Shown: positions 44,999-54,151, counted from the stretch's first letter. The stretch: 64,000 nt of DNA from Blastocatellia bacterium (GCA_019695185.1 JAIBAN010000007.1:1-64000); one strand, 5' to 3'. The notes: generated by a model not told the origin, from the sequence alone. Numbers and translations are program-made.

Positions 44999-45847
44999 AT
45001 GACCATGAAACTGATGGGGAAATTTGGGCTGGCTCTGTTGTTCAGCCTTGTGGTTCCATTTTTGAACGTACCCGCAGAAACTATGAACCAGACCACACCA
45101 CTTGTGATGGGTGAAACCTTTACGATTGATTCCAAAATCTTAGGGGAAACCCGGCGTATCAACGTCTATTTCCCTCCCGGCTACAAGGAAACACCCGAAG
45201 CACGGGTGCCGGTGCTCTATATGCCGGACGGCGGCATGGCCGAGGATTTTCTGCATGTAGCCGGGTTGGTGCAGGTTTCGGTCGGAAACGGAACCATGCG
45301 GCCTTTTCTGTTGGTTGGCATTGAAAACACCCAGCGGCGACGGGATATGACCGGTCCCACCGAAGACCCGGAAGATAAAAAAATTGCCCCCAGGGTTGGT
45401 GGCGCGGCTGCCTTTCGAAAATTTATCCGCGCAGAACTGATGCCGCAGGTCAAGACCCGGTATCGCACCACCGCCGAAAGTGCCATCGTCGGTGAATCCC
45501 TGGCCGGACTCTTTGTGGTTGAGACTTTTTTCCTGGAGCCCGATTTGTTTGACACCTATCTGGCGTTTGACCCCAGCCTGTGGTGGAACCGGCAGCAGTT
45601 GGTGAAAACCGCCGCCGAACGGCTGCGGGGGCAGTCCAAAATCAGGAAAACCCTCTATTTTGCCAGTAGCGATGAAAAAGGAATCCGTGAAACGACGGAC
45701 CGGTTGGCGGAGATTTTGGGGAAAGAGGCACCCGCCGGCCTTGCGTGGCATTACGAAAAAATGCCGGACGAGCATCATTCAACCATTTACCATCCGGCGG
45801 CGCTGAAAGCCTTTCGGGCTGCCTTCAAACCAGCTCCAACAAATTAA
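44999..45847 (+). CDS. Secreted alpha/beta-hydrolase, esterase D/Fes-like
   Basis: 282 residues from the ATG at 44999, preceded by AAAAGGAC. The frame is open far upstream, but that stretch lies inside the DMT permease gene. A signal peptide (about 1-24) is followed by INVYFPPGYKE, VLYMPDGG, the nucleophile elbow GESLAG and a late His in DEHHSTIYHPA. This pattern matches the putative esterase family (enterochelin-esterase, IroE and BesA type). The substrate is undefined. Confidence 0.87.
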   Translation: MTMKLMGKFGLALLFSLVVPFLNVPAETMNQTTPLVMGETFTIDSKILGETRRINVYFPPGYKETPEARVPVLYMPDGGMAEDFLHVAGLVQVSVGNGTMRPFLLVGIENTQRRRDMTGPTEDPEDKKIAPRVGGAAAFRKFIRAELMPQVKTRYRTTAESAIVGESLAGLFVVETFFLEPDLFDTYLAFDPSLWWNRQQLVKTAAERLRGQSKIRKTLYFASSDEKGIRETTDRLAEILGKEAPAGLAWHYEKMPDEHHSTIYHPAALKAFRAAFKPAPTN

Positions 45848-46251
45848 GGCTTTTCACGGTAGCAAGGTTAAAGCCCTGAAAGGGCGAAATCCAAAAGCCA
45901 GGGTGTGGAGCGAAGCGAAACCCCTGGAACCCGGTGTCGAACATTTCTCCGGCAGGGGCACATGGTGATGTGCAAACCCATCAGGCCAAATACAACAATT
46001 GCCAAGGGATATGCGCCCCTTCAGGGCGCGAAATCGTTGGGGGCGCTCCATTCCATGGGTTTTGCGTTGCTTCACACCCTGGCTACCATATTTCGCCCTT
46101 TCAGGGCTTGGGGCGCTCTGGCAGGAGCGCAATGCACGGAGAGAACGGAAAGGCACAAGGCTCACTTTGAAAAAATCCTGACCAATTTGCCGCGACCCGT
46201 CCGTTGTTTTTGGCAAATCCCCCAATTTGCTCCTACAAGGAAACAACGGTT
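45848..46251. other. 404-nt intergenic region dominated by a palindromic element
   Basis: Contains the roughly 235-bp imperfect palindrome listed separately and the ribosome site AAGGAAAC for the downstream gene. Open frames on both strands here (45854-46246 and 45905 onward) are translations of the palindrome and have no family features. Confidence 0.7.
45873..46107. repeat. Large imperfect palindrome (GCCCTGAAAGGGCGAAAT ends)
   Basis: The 18-bp ends are perfect inverted repeats (45873-45890 and 46090-46107). Inside, AGCCAGGGTGTGGAGCGAAG on the left is matched by a diverged reverse complement on the right (near 46050-46085). The centre holds further CCCTTCAGGGCGCG-type motifs. The whole could fold into a cruciform or a long RNA hairpin. 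It is unrelated to the heptamer families. Similar non-coding repeats are common in large environmental bacterial genomes. Confidence 0.88.
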
Positions 46252-48042
46252 ATGCGGCACATTATTCGAATTCTGTTTTTGGCAATGGTTGGCTGGTTTG
46301 GTGGAACCACCTGGGTTTTGCAGGCACATCCGGCCCCCCTTCAGGGACCGCCCCCCCAGGGTGGCCCGGTCACCCATAAAGTTTACAGCGCCACCAGTAA
46401 AGACGGGCTCAACTGGACGGCAGACAATGTGGTTTTACTTGAAAAAGCCTCGGTTCCCTGTGCAGCGGTCACAAAAGACGGAAAAATCCGGATTTATTAT
46501 GTGGATGCCTCAACCATGCCCGAAGGTGCCAACGTCGCCGAATCCACCGACGGAGGGAAAACCTTCAAGCCACTGGGCCTGAAAATTATCAACCGGGCCG
46601 AATTCAAAGCCGTGGACCCCAGCATTGTGCAACTCAAAGATGGACGGTTTCGGCTCTATTACTATGCCGCCAAGATGCAAATCGGTGAAAAGGACCTGCA
46701 CTCGGTGCATAGTGCGATTTCCACCGATGGCGTTACCTTCACCGAGGAACAAGGCAACCTGGAGTATCCCGGTTTGGTTGACCCGGACGTTTTCAAAGCC
46801 CGCAAAGAATGGCTGATGTTTGTTTTTTCCCTGACCGACCTGAAAACCATTGTGGCAAGCAGCCGGGATGGATTGAATTTCAAATATGTCGGGCCGCTCA
46901 GCGTCCAAGGGTATGGCACGACGGCACCGGTTAAACTTGATGACGGGCGGTTCCGCCTTTATGCCTTTAACCAACGGGGAAACCGGACCTTCCACAGCTT
47001 TGTTTCCACCGACGGGCTGAACTGGACGGAGGAACCGGGCATTCGGCTGCAACTGGAAGGACCAGGCCAGATTACCGACCCGTTTGTGGTGCGACTGTCG
47101 GATGGGACCTGGAAAATGTTCTACAAATACGGCCCGGAAGGAGGTAACCCGCCGCCGCCGACCAGTTCGGACGCGAATTTCTATATGTCGTTTCACGCCT
47201 GCAACCCGGCTTCCGCCAACTGCGGCGACCCGCGCAACCATCAGGTCTATCTGGCGCAAAGCACCGATGGGGTAAAATGGAGCCCGGTGCCCAACTGGAA
47301 ACCGTTTGCCGGTTCGGTGCCCGATGTCATCCGGCGGGGGAATACACTTTACATTTTTTCGGTCGGAAACGGAGGTCGCCTTGCCCGGTATCATCTCGAC
47401 ACCAAAATTCAGGACGAGGCGGTCCCCTTCAGTGTCTCCGGCCTGGATAATCTGGGCTTTGTGGACCCTTCGCTGACCATGGATGAGAACGGGAAACTGG
47501 TACTGTTTTTTCTGCGCGGTTTGGGACCCAATGGGAGTGACCCGGCTGGCTGTGGGTCCCAAAGCAGTTGCGAGAAATTTTTTGGTTCAGCCACCGAAGT
47601 GGACGGCAGCGATGGAGCCCAGTTCACGCTGGATTCCGGCAGCCGGGCCTTGGTCAGTTTGGGCGGAAGCAGTCCCTACCGGTCGGCTTCGGACCCGGAT
47701 ATTTTTTTTGATGGCAAGCAATATGTGCTCTACATTTCGCACGGCCCCAGTATTTCCGTCTGGACCTCAGCCCAGTTGCGGGGCAGCTATCTCAAAACAC
47801 TTGACCTTTCGACGCAAACCGGCGGCATTCCCAGTGGTTATTTTGACAGCCAAAGTGGAAAATACTGGACCTTCAGCCATATCACCCAAAACGGGGCGGC
47901 AGTGATTCGGCGGGCCGTGCATAGCGATTTTTCCAAATCCCTGGTTGAAACCGACTGGAGCACCGTGTTGACCGCCCCGCTGGTCAATCTGCCTGCCGGG
48001 GTGAATGTTGAAAGCCCCGGCTTTGCAGTTGGAAAACAATGA
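46252..48042 (+). CDS. Secreted five-bladed-propeller (sialidase/glycosidase-like) protein
   Basis: 596 residues from the ATG at 46252, with AAGGAAAC upstream. The signal peptide (about 1-23, ending QAHP) precedes repeated blades with motifs such as SKDGLNWT, SIVQLKDGRFRLYYYA, STDGVTFTEE and SSRDGLNFKYVG. These resemble BNR/Asp-box and GH43/GH32-type five-bladed propellers. The recurring Asp at blade starts (DPSIV, DPDVF, DPFVV, DPSLT) matches glycosidase propeller logic, so a sugar-acting enzyme is possible. Substrate unknown. Confidence 0.83.
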   Translation: MRHIIRILFLAMVGWFGGTTWVLQAHPAPLQGPPPQGGPVTHKVYSATSKDGLNWTADNVVLLEKASVPCAAVTKDGKIRIYYVDASTMPEGANVAESTDGGKTFKPLGLKIINRAEFKAVDPSIVQLKDGRFRLYYYAAKMQIGEKDLHSVHSAISTDGVTFTEEQGNLEYPGLVDPDVFKARKEWLMFVFSLTDLKTIVASSRDGLNFKYVGPLSVQGYGTTAPVKLDDGRFRLYAFNQRGNRTFHSFVSTDGLNWTEEPGIRLQLEGPGQITDPFVVRLSDGTWKMFYKYGPEGGNPPPPTSSDANFYMSFHACNPASANCGDPRNHQVYLAQSTDGVKWSPVPNWKPFAGSVPDVIRRGNTLYIFSVGNGGRLARYHLDTKIQDEAVPFSVSGLDNLGFVDPSLTMDENGKLVLFFLRGLGPNGSDPAGCGSQSSCEKFFGSATEVDGSDGAQFTLDSGSRALVSLGGSSPYRSASDPDIFFDGKQYVLYISHGPSISVWTSAQLRGSYLKTLDLSTQTGGIPSGYFDSQSGKYWTFSHITQNGAAVIRRAVHSDFSKSLVETDWSTVLTAPLVNLPAGVNVESPGFAVGKQ

Positions 48043-48078
48043 ACCCCGTGGCGACTGTTCGAACAATCGCAAATCAAA

Positions 48079-49155
48079 TCACCCTTCTCCGGCCAATTGC
48101 GCAGTGGTCACCGCCCAGGCCGCCAGTGCCCCGTTGAAGCTGGTGTAAAACCCATAGGACTCATAAAGCGTGTTGCCCCAATTGCTTTGGACATCCTCCG
48201 GAAGCTGGGCATTCTGAGCCGGATTTGACAAATTCCGGATAAACCCAAAAGGCACATTGACCTTGTTGCAGATTTTGCCGACGATGGCATCGCTCATCTC
48301 GACACAGGCAAAGCTGGCGAAATTTCCGGCGTTGTTTCCCACAATAAAGGTGCTGGTGGTGAGCAGCGACATGCCCACCGAGGTCAGGTTCTCAATCAAA
48401 GGCAGCGGGTCAGCCATGTCCAGGTTCCCCGGATTCAATTGGTCCAGGGTGTAGCTGGTGCCGTAATACTGATTGAATTGTTGACAAAGGGACTGCAAAT
48501 CGCTCTCAGTGGTGGGAACCGGAAACAACAGACCGGGAAAACCCGGACTCCAAAGGACTGAGGTGTTTGGCTCCCAGGCATTCCTGTACGTTGGCCAATC
48601 CGGCTGCGGCTCCGCAGCATTGTACAGTGTTCCGCCATTCACGATGTAGGTGGTTCCCGTATGGGCGGTCACCTGGGTGCCGCCCGAAGTTCCAATTGAA
48701 ATCAAGAGTTTGGGCTGGACCAATGTCACCACCAATCCAATAAAGCCTTCCAGATAGATTTCTCCCGGCCATACCAAATGGGTGTTCGATTTAATGAGCA
48801 GCACCCGCTTTCCCTGAATTTCAACCAAACGGGTCAAACACCAGCAGGTCCAGGGGTCATCGGGCCTGCAGTAAGGTAACATATACTTGGTGTACGGGTA
48901 CCATCCGGGCCAGGAACTGTTGTTCTGGTCGCTGTAAGGCATGGTGTTCTGACTGTTGCAAAAAACCTGCTCCATGGCCGCCCATTCCGAAAGTGCCCAG
49001 GTGATAATCACCACATCCGCCGGGGGCAGTTCATTGACCGGGGTATCAAGCAGAATCGGGGCTTCCTGTCCCAGTACACTCCAATCAATGGAAGGCAGGT
49101 CCGGTGTGTCGGTGATGACTGGAACAAAACCATCTTGTTGCTGTACGAATCGCAT
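48079..49155 (-). CDS. Nucleoside-phosphorylase-like protein (PNP/MTAN superfamily, divergent)
   Basis: 358 residues, no signal peptide. Two stretches match the PNP_UDP_1 fold: PKLLISIGTSGG (normally the G-x-A/S-G-G phosphate or ribose loop), and FASFACVEMSDAIVGKICNKVNVPFGFIRNLSNPAQN (normally EMExxAxxxVxxxxxVPxxxIRxISD). The base-binding Asp of the usual SD motif is replaced by Asn (LSNPA). The N-terminal half has an unusual Trp/Tyr/Cys-rich segment (about 85-115). It may be a nucleosidase with altered specificity, or inactive. AGAGG precedes the ATG. Confidence 0.68.
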   Translation of the reverse strand: MRFVQQQDGFVPVITDTPDLPSIDWSVLGQEAPILLDTPVNELPPADVVIITWALSEWAAMEQVFCNSQNTMPYSDQNNSSWPGWYPYTKYMLPYCRPDDPWTCWCLTRLVEIQGKRVLLIKSNTHLVWPGEIYLEGFIGLVVTLVQPKLLISIGTSGGTQVTAHTGTTYIVNGGTLYNAAEPQPDWPTYRNAWEPNTSVLWSPGFPGLLFPVPTTESDLQSLCQQFNQYYGTSYTLDQLNPGNLDMADPLPLIENLTSVGMSLLTTSTFIVGNNAGNFASFACVEMSDAIVGKICNKVNVPFGFIRNLSNPAQNAQLPEDVQSNWGNTLYESYGFYTSFNGALAAWAVTTAQLAGEG

Positions 49156-49310
49156 ATAACCTCTTGGGGGGTTGGGGCCTGTAACCGCGAAACCCGTCAG
49201 GGCGACTGCCTGACAGGCAAATCTTGTCCCGGTTGGCAGGCAATGGTGATTTCAGGCAAATCGGTTCGTGCGCGAGAGTGTGAATGACAGGAAAACCAAT
49301 CTTGAATTTT

Positions 49311-50936
49311 TTACTTTTGTCGGTGGGGCGAGAGTTTGTCCGGCGGTTCTGAAGGGGCGTCGGAACCCGGCGAGTTGCCGACTCCGGGCCGTCCCTGAAG
49401 CGAAGTCATTTTTTTGATTTCCTCTTGAATGGCATCGGCCCGCGTTTTCCATTTCTCAATCTGGGTGCGGTCCTGGGCGGAGAGCTTCCCTTTTCCGGCT
49501 GCCAGTTTTTCCAATTCGGTTTGTGCCTCCTGCAATTCCGTTTCAAAGGTCTTGCACTTTTGTCTGGCTGTCTGAGCTTCTTTCCCGGTTCCGAGCAGGT
49601 CATTTTTTGACAACACCTGCTCCACGACGGCCAGCGTCTCCTTCACCAACGTCAGCGTTGCATTCAGACTGTCCCGTTCATTGGATTTGGTGCCATCCAT
49701 ACCCGTGGTGGGATTGGCCGGAGTGGCTCCCTGATTGTATCCGGTTGTTTCAGAAGGAGCCGTGAATTTCAGGGTCAAGAGCACCACCCCGGCACCAGCC
49801 ACCAGAAAAACCAAAACGGCAGGAATCACAGCCGCCAAGGGCAAAGAGCGGTTGGCAGTGGAATATGATTGTGCGGGAGGCTGACCGTAGGGCAAGGTGG
49901 TTTCCGCTGCCGGTACTGAAGGCGCAGCAACCGATGGGCCGGGCGGGCGGGCGGGATGGAATGTCGGATACGGGACTGTCTGGGGTTGGGTGGGCGGCGG
50001 GGTGCTTTCGGACGTAAGCATGGCGGTCTGGGCATGCAGGGGACCAGTTGCCGAGGCGGCCGGCTCCATCATCCCTTCATCGCCATTGGAAACAATGGCA
50101 AACGTGGCGGTTACACTCAATTCATCCGGCAGAGGCAAGAGATTGCCGTCAAATCGGGCCAGCACAACTGTAATGTTGTCTTCCCCACCCCGTTGATTGG
50201 CAAGCTCAATCAACGCCCGGCAAGCCCCATCCAGATCGGCGGCCCCAACCACTGCCGTCTGCATTTCCTGGTCTTGAATTTTATTGGAGAGACCGTCACT
50301 GCACAGCAGCAGGTAATCGCCCCGGCACAAGAAAATGCTGGTGACTTCCGCATTCAGTGAAGGTTGCGTCCCCAGGGCCTGCAAAATGACATTGCTGGGA
50401 ACATGCGAATGGTCAATCCCGCTTTTCTTGATTGCATTGGCCCAGGATTGATCTTCGGTAACCTGTTTGATCTGCTGGCGACGAATGATATAGGCCCGTG
50501 AATCGCCCACCTGCGAAACGTAAAGTTTGCCTCCCAACACAAAGGCTGCGGTCAGGGTGGCACCCAGGCCCCGCACGGTTAAATCTTTTTGTGATTTTTC
50601 CCAGATTTTTTGATTCGCCGTGTCAGACGCCTGGCGCAGCACAGTGGGAACGGCTGCCCCTGGAACGAAGTTGCGGCTCATTTCCTCGTGAACAATCTGC
50701 ACCGCCATGGAGCTGGCCACTTCTCCGGCTGCCGCTCCCCCCATTCCATCACTGACAATCAGCAGGGTTCCCCGAATCCCCAAGCGATGTTGGGTCATCT
50801 CTGGGGAAAGCCCCATTCGCCCGGTTGTTAAATCAGCCACCAAAAAACTGTCTTCGTTTCCGCTGCGGCGCATTCCGACATCGGTGCGGGCAGAAACCGA
50901 AACCCAAACGCCGTCTTGTGTGGCTGGCATCGTCAC
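49311..50936 (-). CDS. PP2C-family Ser/Thr phosphatase with membrane anchor and coiled-coil tail
   Basis: 541 residues. The PPM/PP2C catalytic domain (about 10-260) has RSGNEDSFLV, VSDGMGGAAAGEVAS, VGDSRAYI, LLLCSDGLSNKI and GGEDNITVVLARF, giving the metal-binding Asp set. It probably reverses phosphorylation by the Hanks-type kinases nearby. A Pro-rich linker, one transmembrane helix (about 370-395) and a charged coiled coil (about 425-520) follow. It starts at GTG 50936 or ATG 50930, which cannot be separated. The downstream order on this strand is REC-PATAN, FHA, PP2C. Confidence 0.93.
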   Translation of the reverse strand: MTMPATQDGVWVSVSARTDVGMRRSGNEDSFLVADLTTGRMGLSPEMTQHRLGIRGTLLIVSDGMGGAAAGEVASSMAVQIVHEEMSRNFVPGAAVPTVLRQASDTANQKIWEKSQKDLTVRGLGATLTAAFVLGGKLYVSQVGDSRAYIIRRQQIKQVTEDQSWANAIKKSGIDHSHVPSNVILQALGTQPSLNAEVTSIFLCRGDYLLLCSDGLSNKIQDQEMQTAVVGAADLDGACRALIELANQRGGEDNITVVLARFDGNLLPLPDELSVTATFAIVSNGDEGMMEPAASATGPLHAQTAMLTSESTPPPTQPQTVPYPTFHPARPPGPSVAAPSVPAAETTLPYGQPPAQSYSTANRSLPLAAVIPAVLVFLVAGAGVVLLTLKFTAPSETTGYNQGATPANPTTGMDGTKSNERDSLNATLTLVKETLAVVEQVLSKNDLLGTGKEAQTARQKCKTFETELQEAQTELEKLAAGKGKLSAQDRTQIEKWKTRADAIQEEIKKMTSLQGRPGVGNSPGSDAPSEPPDKLSPHRQK

Positions 50937-50958
50937 GGGCGTCTCACCAAGGAAAGAA

Positions 50959-51087
50959 TTCAGGGTTCAGGGTTCAGGGTTCAGGGTTCAGGGTTTTGTA
51001 TACTGGAAACGAATGATTCTGAGTCAACATTTACCTTGCAGATACAACTCCCCTTAACCCTCTACCCCCTTGGACCCTGAACCCTTG
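50959..51087. repeat. GGGTTCA heptamer element
   Basis: The left arm has five GGGTTCA units (50961-50995) and the right arm has two degenerate inverted units (51072-51086). It lies between the phosphatase start and the stop of the FHA gene. Confidence 0.85.
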
Positions 51088-51090
51088 GAT

Positions 51091-52002
51091 TTACTGTACT
51101 TCAAACCGAAACAACTGTTTTCCAATCAGAATGACATCACCGGGTTTCAGTTTGACTTCACCATCAATCTTTTTGAAGGTTCCATTACGGGAATTTTCGT
51201 CGTGAAGCACAAACTGGTCGCCTTTGCGGACAATGCGGGCATGGCGACCTGACATGTACCCGTCATGCGGGAACCGAATGTCGCCGGCATTGCGCCCCAC
51301 AATTACCTCATCGGTTTCAAGTTTATACACTTCCCCTTCCCCGCCACCCTCCTGAATCAGGCGCAGCCGTGCCACCGGCCCGCGCGGCTGGGACGACATG
51401 ACCACCGTGGATTCGGCAGGGGCTGGCAAGGCCGCTCCGCAGGCAGCACAAAAACTGCTGCCACCGGGGTTTTGTTTTCCGCAATTGGTACAAGAGACAG
51501 CACCCATGGCTGGGGTAGCACCCTGCGGGGTTGAAAATCCTTGAGGTTGTGGAACCGGCTGGGCAATCACCGTCGGCGGTGCCACCATCGGCTGGGCAAT
51601 CACCGTCGGCGGTGCCACCATCGGCTGGGCAATCACCGTCGGCGGTGCCACCATCGGCTGGGCAATCACCGTCGGCGGTGCCATCGGTTGGGCCATGGGC
51701 GGAGGCATCGGCGGAGCCATGGGGGGACTGGGCGGCGGTGCCGGTTTGGGAGGTGCCGCAGGAGGAGCAGGCGCACGATGCAACGGAGACCCACATTGTT
51801 GGCAAAACGCCCAAGTGGAATCATTGACCGCTCCACAAATGGAACATAAAACTTCTCCCGGACCTACATTACCGCCTCCCGGCGGCGCATTGTCGAAAGC
51901 TGGTGTCATAAGCGTTGCAGGAGCTTCAAGCGGTGTGGCGCACATCCGACACATGGTAGCTGTTGGCTTGTTTTCAGCCCCACAGCGAGGACAGGTAATC
52001 AT
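51091..52002 (-). CDS. Zinc-ribbon FHA-domain protein with 11-residue repeats
   Basis: 303 residues from the ATG at 52002 (GAGGAG nine bases upstream); the frame opens with a GTG six bases earlier. Three CxxC-type zinc ribbons are present: near the start (CPRCG...CRMC), about residue 55-75 (CSICG...CQQCG) and about 175-195 (CTNCG...CAACG). A Pro-rich linker carries four copies of PMVAPPTVIAQ. The C-terminal FHA domain (about 215-303) has MSGRHARIV and NSRNGTF. It should bind phosphothreonine, probably from the neighbouring kinase/phosphatase network. Confidence 0.9.
   Translation of the reverse strand: MITCPRCGAENKPTATMCRMCATPLEAPATLMTPAFDNAPPGGGNVGPGEVLCSICGAVNDSTWAFCQQCGSPLHRAPAPPAAPPKPAPPPSPPMAPPMPPPMAQPMAPPTVIAQPMVAPPTVIAQPMVAPPTVIAQPMVAPPTVIAQPVPQPQGFSTPQGATPAMGAVSCTNCGKQNPGGSSFCAACGAALPAPAESTVVMSSQPRGPVARLRLIQEGGGEGEVYKLETDEVIVGRNAGDIRFPHDGYMSGRHARIVRKGDQFVLHDENSRNGTFKKIDGEVKLKPGDVILIGKQLFRFEVQ
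51556..51687 (-). repeat. Four 33-bp tandem repeats in FHA-protein gene
   Basis: Four near-identical 33-bp units encode PMVAPPTVIAQ in tandem. The length keeps the frame, so copy-number change alters linker length without breaking the gene. Confidence 0.92.
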
Positions 52003-52136
52003 TGCCACGTTCTCCTCTTGCGAAATTTGAACCTTTGGTTGGATTTCCTCTTATGCAAAGCATTGGTTGCGAGTGTGAAGGCCGGGTCACTATACCACAG
52101 CCCCAATCGCACAAGCCAAGCCAAAAATATTACACC

Positions 52137-52269
52137 AGGACTGAGGACTGAAGACTGAGGACTGAGCCAGCTACAAAAATCAGAGACTCCGGTATTTTGT
52201 ATTCCGCTCTCAAGATTTTTTCATCAAAAGCGTCGAAAACCAGGTTTCGTTCTCAGTCCTCAGTCCTGT
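52137..52269. repeat. TCAGTCC heptamer element
   Basis: The left arm is four GGACTGA-type units (one reads AGACTGA), and the right arm is two TCAGTCC units ending about ten bases before the REC-PATAN stop codon. The core of about 90 nt is longer than usual and unlike the other cores. It fills most of the gap upstream of the FHA gene. Confidence 0.83.
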
Positions 52270-52277
52270 TGCTGCAG

Positions 52278-53798
52278 TTACAGCGTGATTTCCTCTCCCG
52301 GAACCAACAACCCCTGTTTGAAGAGTTCTCCGATGAGAACCACCGTTTCAAGCTCGCCCGTCAGTTCATTCACACATTCCTGGAGGGTCCGGCGTCCGTT
52401 GAAAAGCTTCTTGATGCGGGTGACATAGGGGACAAACTCCAGTTCCATGGTGGCCTTGTCAATCTCATCAGAACACATGTAGGTCAACGATTTGTCGGGA
52501 AAATCCTCATCACTGGCGCGGTTGATTTCATCAAACCGGCGAAATGCCTCCATCAGAAGCTGTTGGGTGTTGAGTGTCACGGTTTTTTCGCGGGTGACCG
52601 GAACCGAACGGAAAGCAAACTCGCCGCCCATCCAATAAACAATTTTGTAAATCACCATGTCCCCCTGAATGTCGCCCAGTTCGGCATGGACCACATTGCC
52701 CTCATCAAAGTATAGAATTGCCTCTTTCAACTCATACTTGACGCTCAGGATGCCGGTTTTCCGGCCTCCTTCCAGTAACTGTAGCAGTTCGGGCAAGGCA
52801 ATTTGGGCTAACTGGCCGGACATGTCCACCGGGCGGCGGATGCGTTTGAGCAGGTGGCGGACCCGAATCGTCAGTTCGGCAATACTGAACGGTTTGATCC
52901 AATAGTCCTCCACTCCCCGGTCAAGCGCTGAAATCCGCTCCATTTCCTGCCCGCGTGAAGTCAGGCAGACAAAGGGCACATTCTTTAAGGTTGGATGCCG
53001 CCGCAACTGGGCAAACAACTGGCTTCCGTCCATTTTGGGCATGAGCAGGTCGGAAATGATCAGCGTGGGATTGATGACCGTCGCCAGTTCAAACGCCTCT
53101 TCCCCGTTGTTGGCAGTGTGAATCTTGCATCCCAGCCGGTTGAACGCAGCCTGCAGCAGTTGCAACACGCCCGGCTCATCATCCACCAGCAGAAGCGTAT
53201 GGTCGGGGAATTTTTCTTCCCGTTCGCGCATGGCAACTTCCGGATTTTGCGGAGTTTCCCCTTCAATGACCCAGGTTCCGCGAGCCCCCTGAGCCCATTC
53301 TTCCCGGTTGAGATTGACCATCTCCACCAGTTCCTTGCGAAATTGGGCATCTTTCGGACCAAGTGGAGGCAGAGCGGCCAGCATTCCGGCGGCGGCATCG
53401 GTCTGCTGCCGGGCAATCAGCAATTCAAGCACATTCCGCATCCGTTGATAGGCATCATCATATCGCTTGAGTTGAATGCTCAAATCCACCAACTGGCGCA
53501 GGATTTGCAACCGCTGGTCGCTGTTGCCCAAACGTTCGGCTTTCCGAAAGAACGCCAGGGCCAGGTCATATTCCTTGCGTGTCCGATGAATCTCGGCAGC
53601 CTGGCACAAAACCCCAACCGCCTTGTCATTTTGTTTGTTTTCCTGATAGAGGTCGCTCAACTGTTGCATGGCGAACACACTTTCAGGATTTTCAAGCAGT
53701 TCCTTTTCAAATCGGTCTATCTCGCGGCGAACTTTGGCATCATCCAGCATGCTTGACATCTGCTGACTGACAGCACGGACTTTATCAAACAATCCCAT
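52278..53798 (-). CDS. TPR-like, response-regulator receiver and PATAN (DUF4388) protein
   Basis: 506 residues. Residues about 1-160 form TPR-like helical pairs. Residues about 200-320 are a receiver domain (LLLVDDEP, phospho-acceptor Asp in LIISDLLMPKMDG, later WIKPF). Residues about 330-430 are a PATAN/DUF4388 domain (LPELLQLLEGGRKTGILSVKY and VVHAELGDIQGDMVIYKIVYWMGGEF). PATAN proteins in cyanobacteria and deltaproteobacteria act in motility or gliding-type signalling. Placement with the FHA and PP2C genes suggests one signalling module that joins His-Asp and Ser/Thr phosphorylation. Confidence 0.92.
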   Translation of the reverse strand: MGLFDKVRAVSQQMSSMLDDAKVRREIDRFEKELLENPESVFAMQQLSDLYQENKQNDKAVGVLCQAAEIHRTRKEYDLALAFFRKAERLGNSDQRLQILRQLVDLSIQLKRYDDAYQRMRNVLELLIARQQTDAAAGMLAALPPLGPKDAQFRKELVEMVNLNREEWAQGARGTWVIEGETPQNPEVAMREREEKFPDHTLLLVDDEPGVLQLLQAAFNRLGCKIHTANNGEEAFELATVINPTLIISDLLMPKMDGSQLFAQLRRHPTLKNVPFVCLTSRGQEMERISALDRGVEDYWIKPFSIAELTIRVRHLLKRIRRPVDMSGQLAQIALPELLQLLEGGRKTGILSVKYELKEAILYFDEGNVVHAELGDIQGDMVIYKIVYWMGGEFAFRSVPVTREKTVTLNTQQLLMEAFRRFDEINRASDEDFPDKSLTYMCSDEIDKATMELEFVPYVTRIKKLFNGRRTLQECVNELTGELETVVLIGELFKQGLLVPGEEITL

Positions 53799-54151
53799 AG
53801 GTGTTGTGACCTCCGAGGTTGGCTCTCACGGAAAACGAATGCGACACGGGCAACATTTCCGGCCTGTCCGGGCCGGACTCCGGTAAAATTGGAAATGAAG
53901 TGCGTAAAGTGGTTGGTGGGTGACAAGCTGCTCCATTATAGTAACGAAGTTCCGCTGGCCGCAATGCGCAAGCCAAATCTGTTATTGCAAACTTTGGTTC
54001 AGGGTTCAGGGTTTAAGGTTCAGGGTTTGAGGTTTTTGCATCAGGCAGTGTGGATTGATGAGTTTTTGGGACTAAAAAGTTACAGAACCTCAAGGTTTCA
54101 GTTTTTCCAAACCCTGAACCCTGGACCCTGGACCCTCCCGCAGGTATTCGC
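53799..54151. other. 353-nt divergent region before ccsA/hemX-hemA
   Basis: Holds the GGGTTCA element listed separately. Upstream of it, TTGGTG and TATAGT with an 18-nt spacer (ending near 53940) form a weak plus-strand promoter candidate for the haem genes. Confidence 0.45.
53997..54136. repeat. GGGTTCA heptamer element
   Basis: The left arm is GGTTCAGGGTTCAGGGTTTAAGG with diverged units, and the right arm is ACCCTGAACCCTGGACCCTGGACC. The spacer is about 75 nt. It ends 15 bases before the ccsA-like start codon. Confidence 0.8.

Noticed and set aside
45854-46582. Open frames on both strands over the palindrome
   Set aside because: They follow the palindromic element and do not resemble proteins; the real gene starts at 46252.
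46510-47562. 350-aa minus-strand open frame
   Set aside because: It is antisense to the secreted propeller gene and shows no recognisable motif or ribosome site.
51541-51849. Plus-strand Arg/Gly/His-rich frames in the FHA gene
   Set aside because: They arise from the 33-bp tandem repeats read on the opposite strand.
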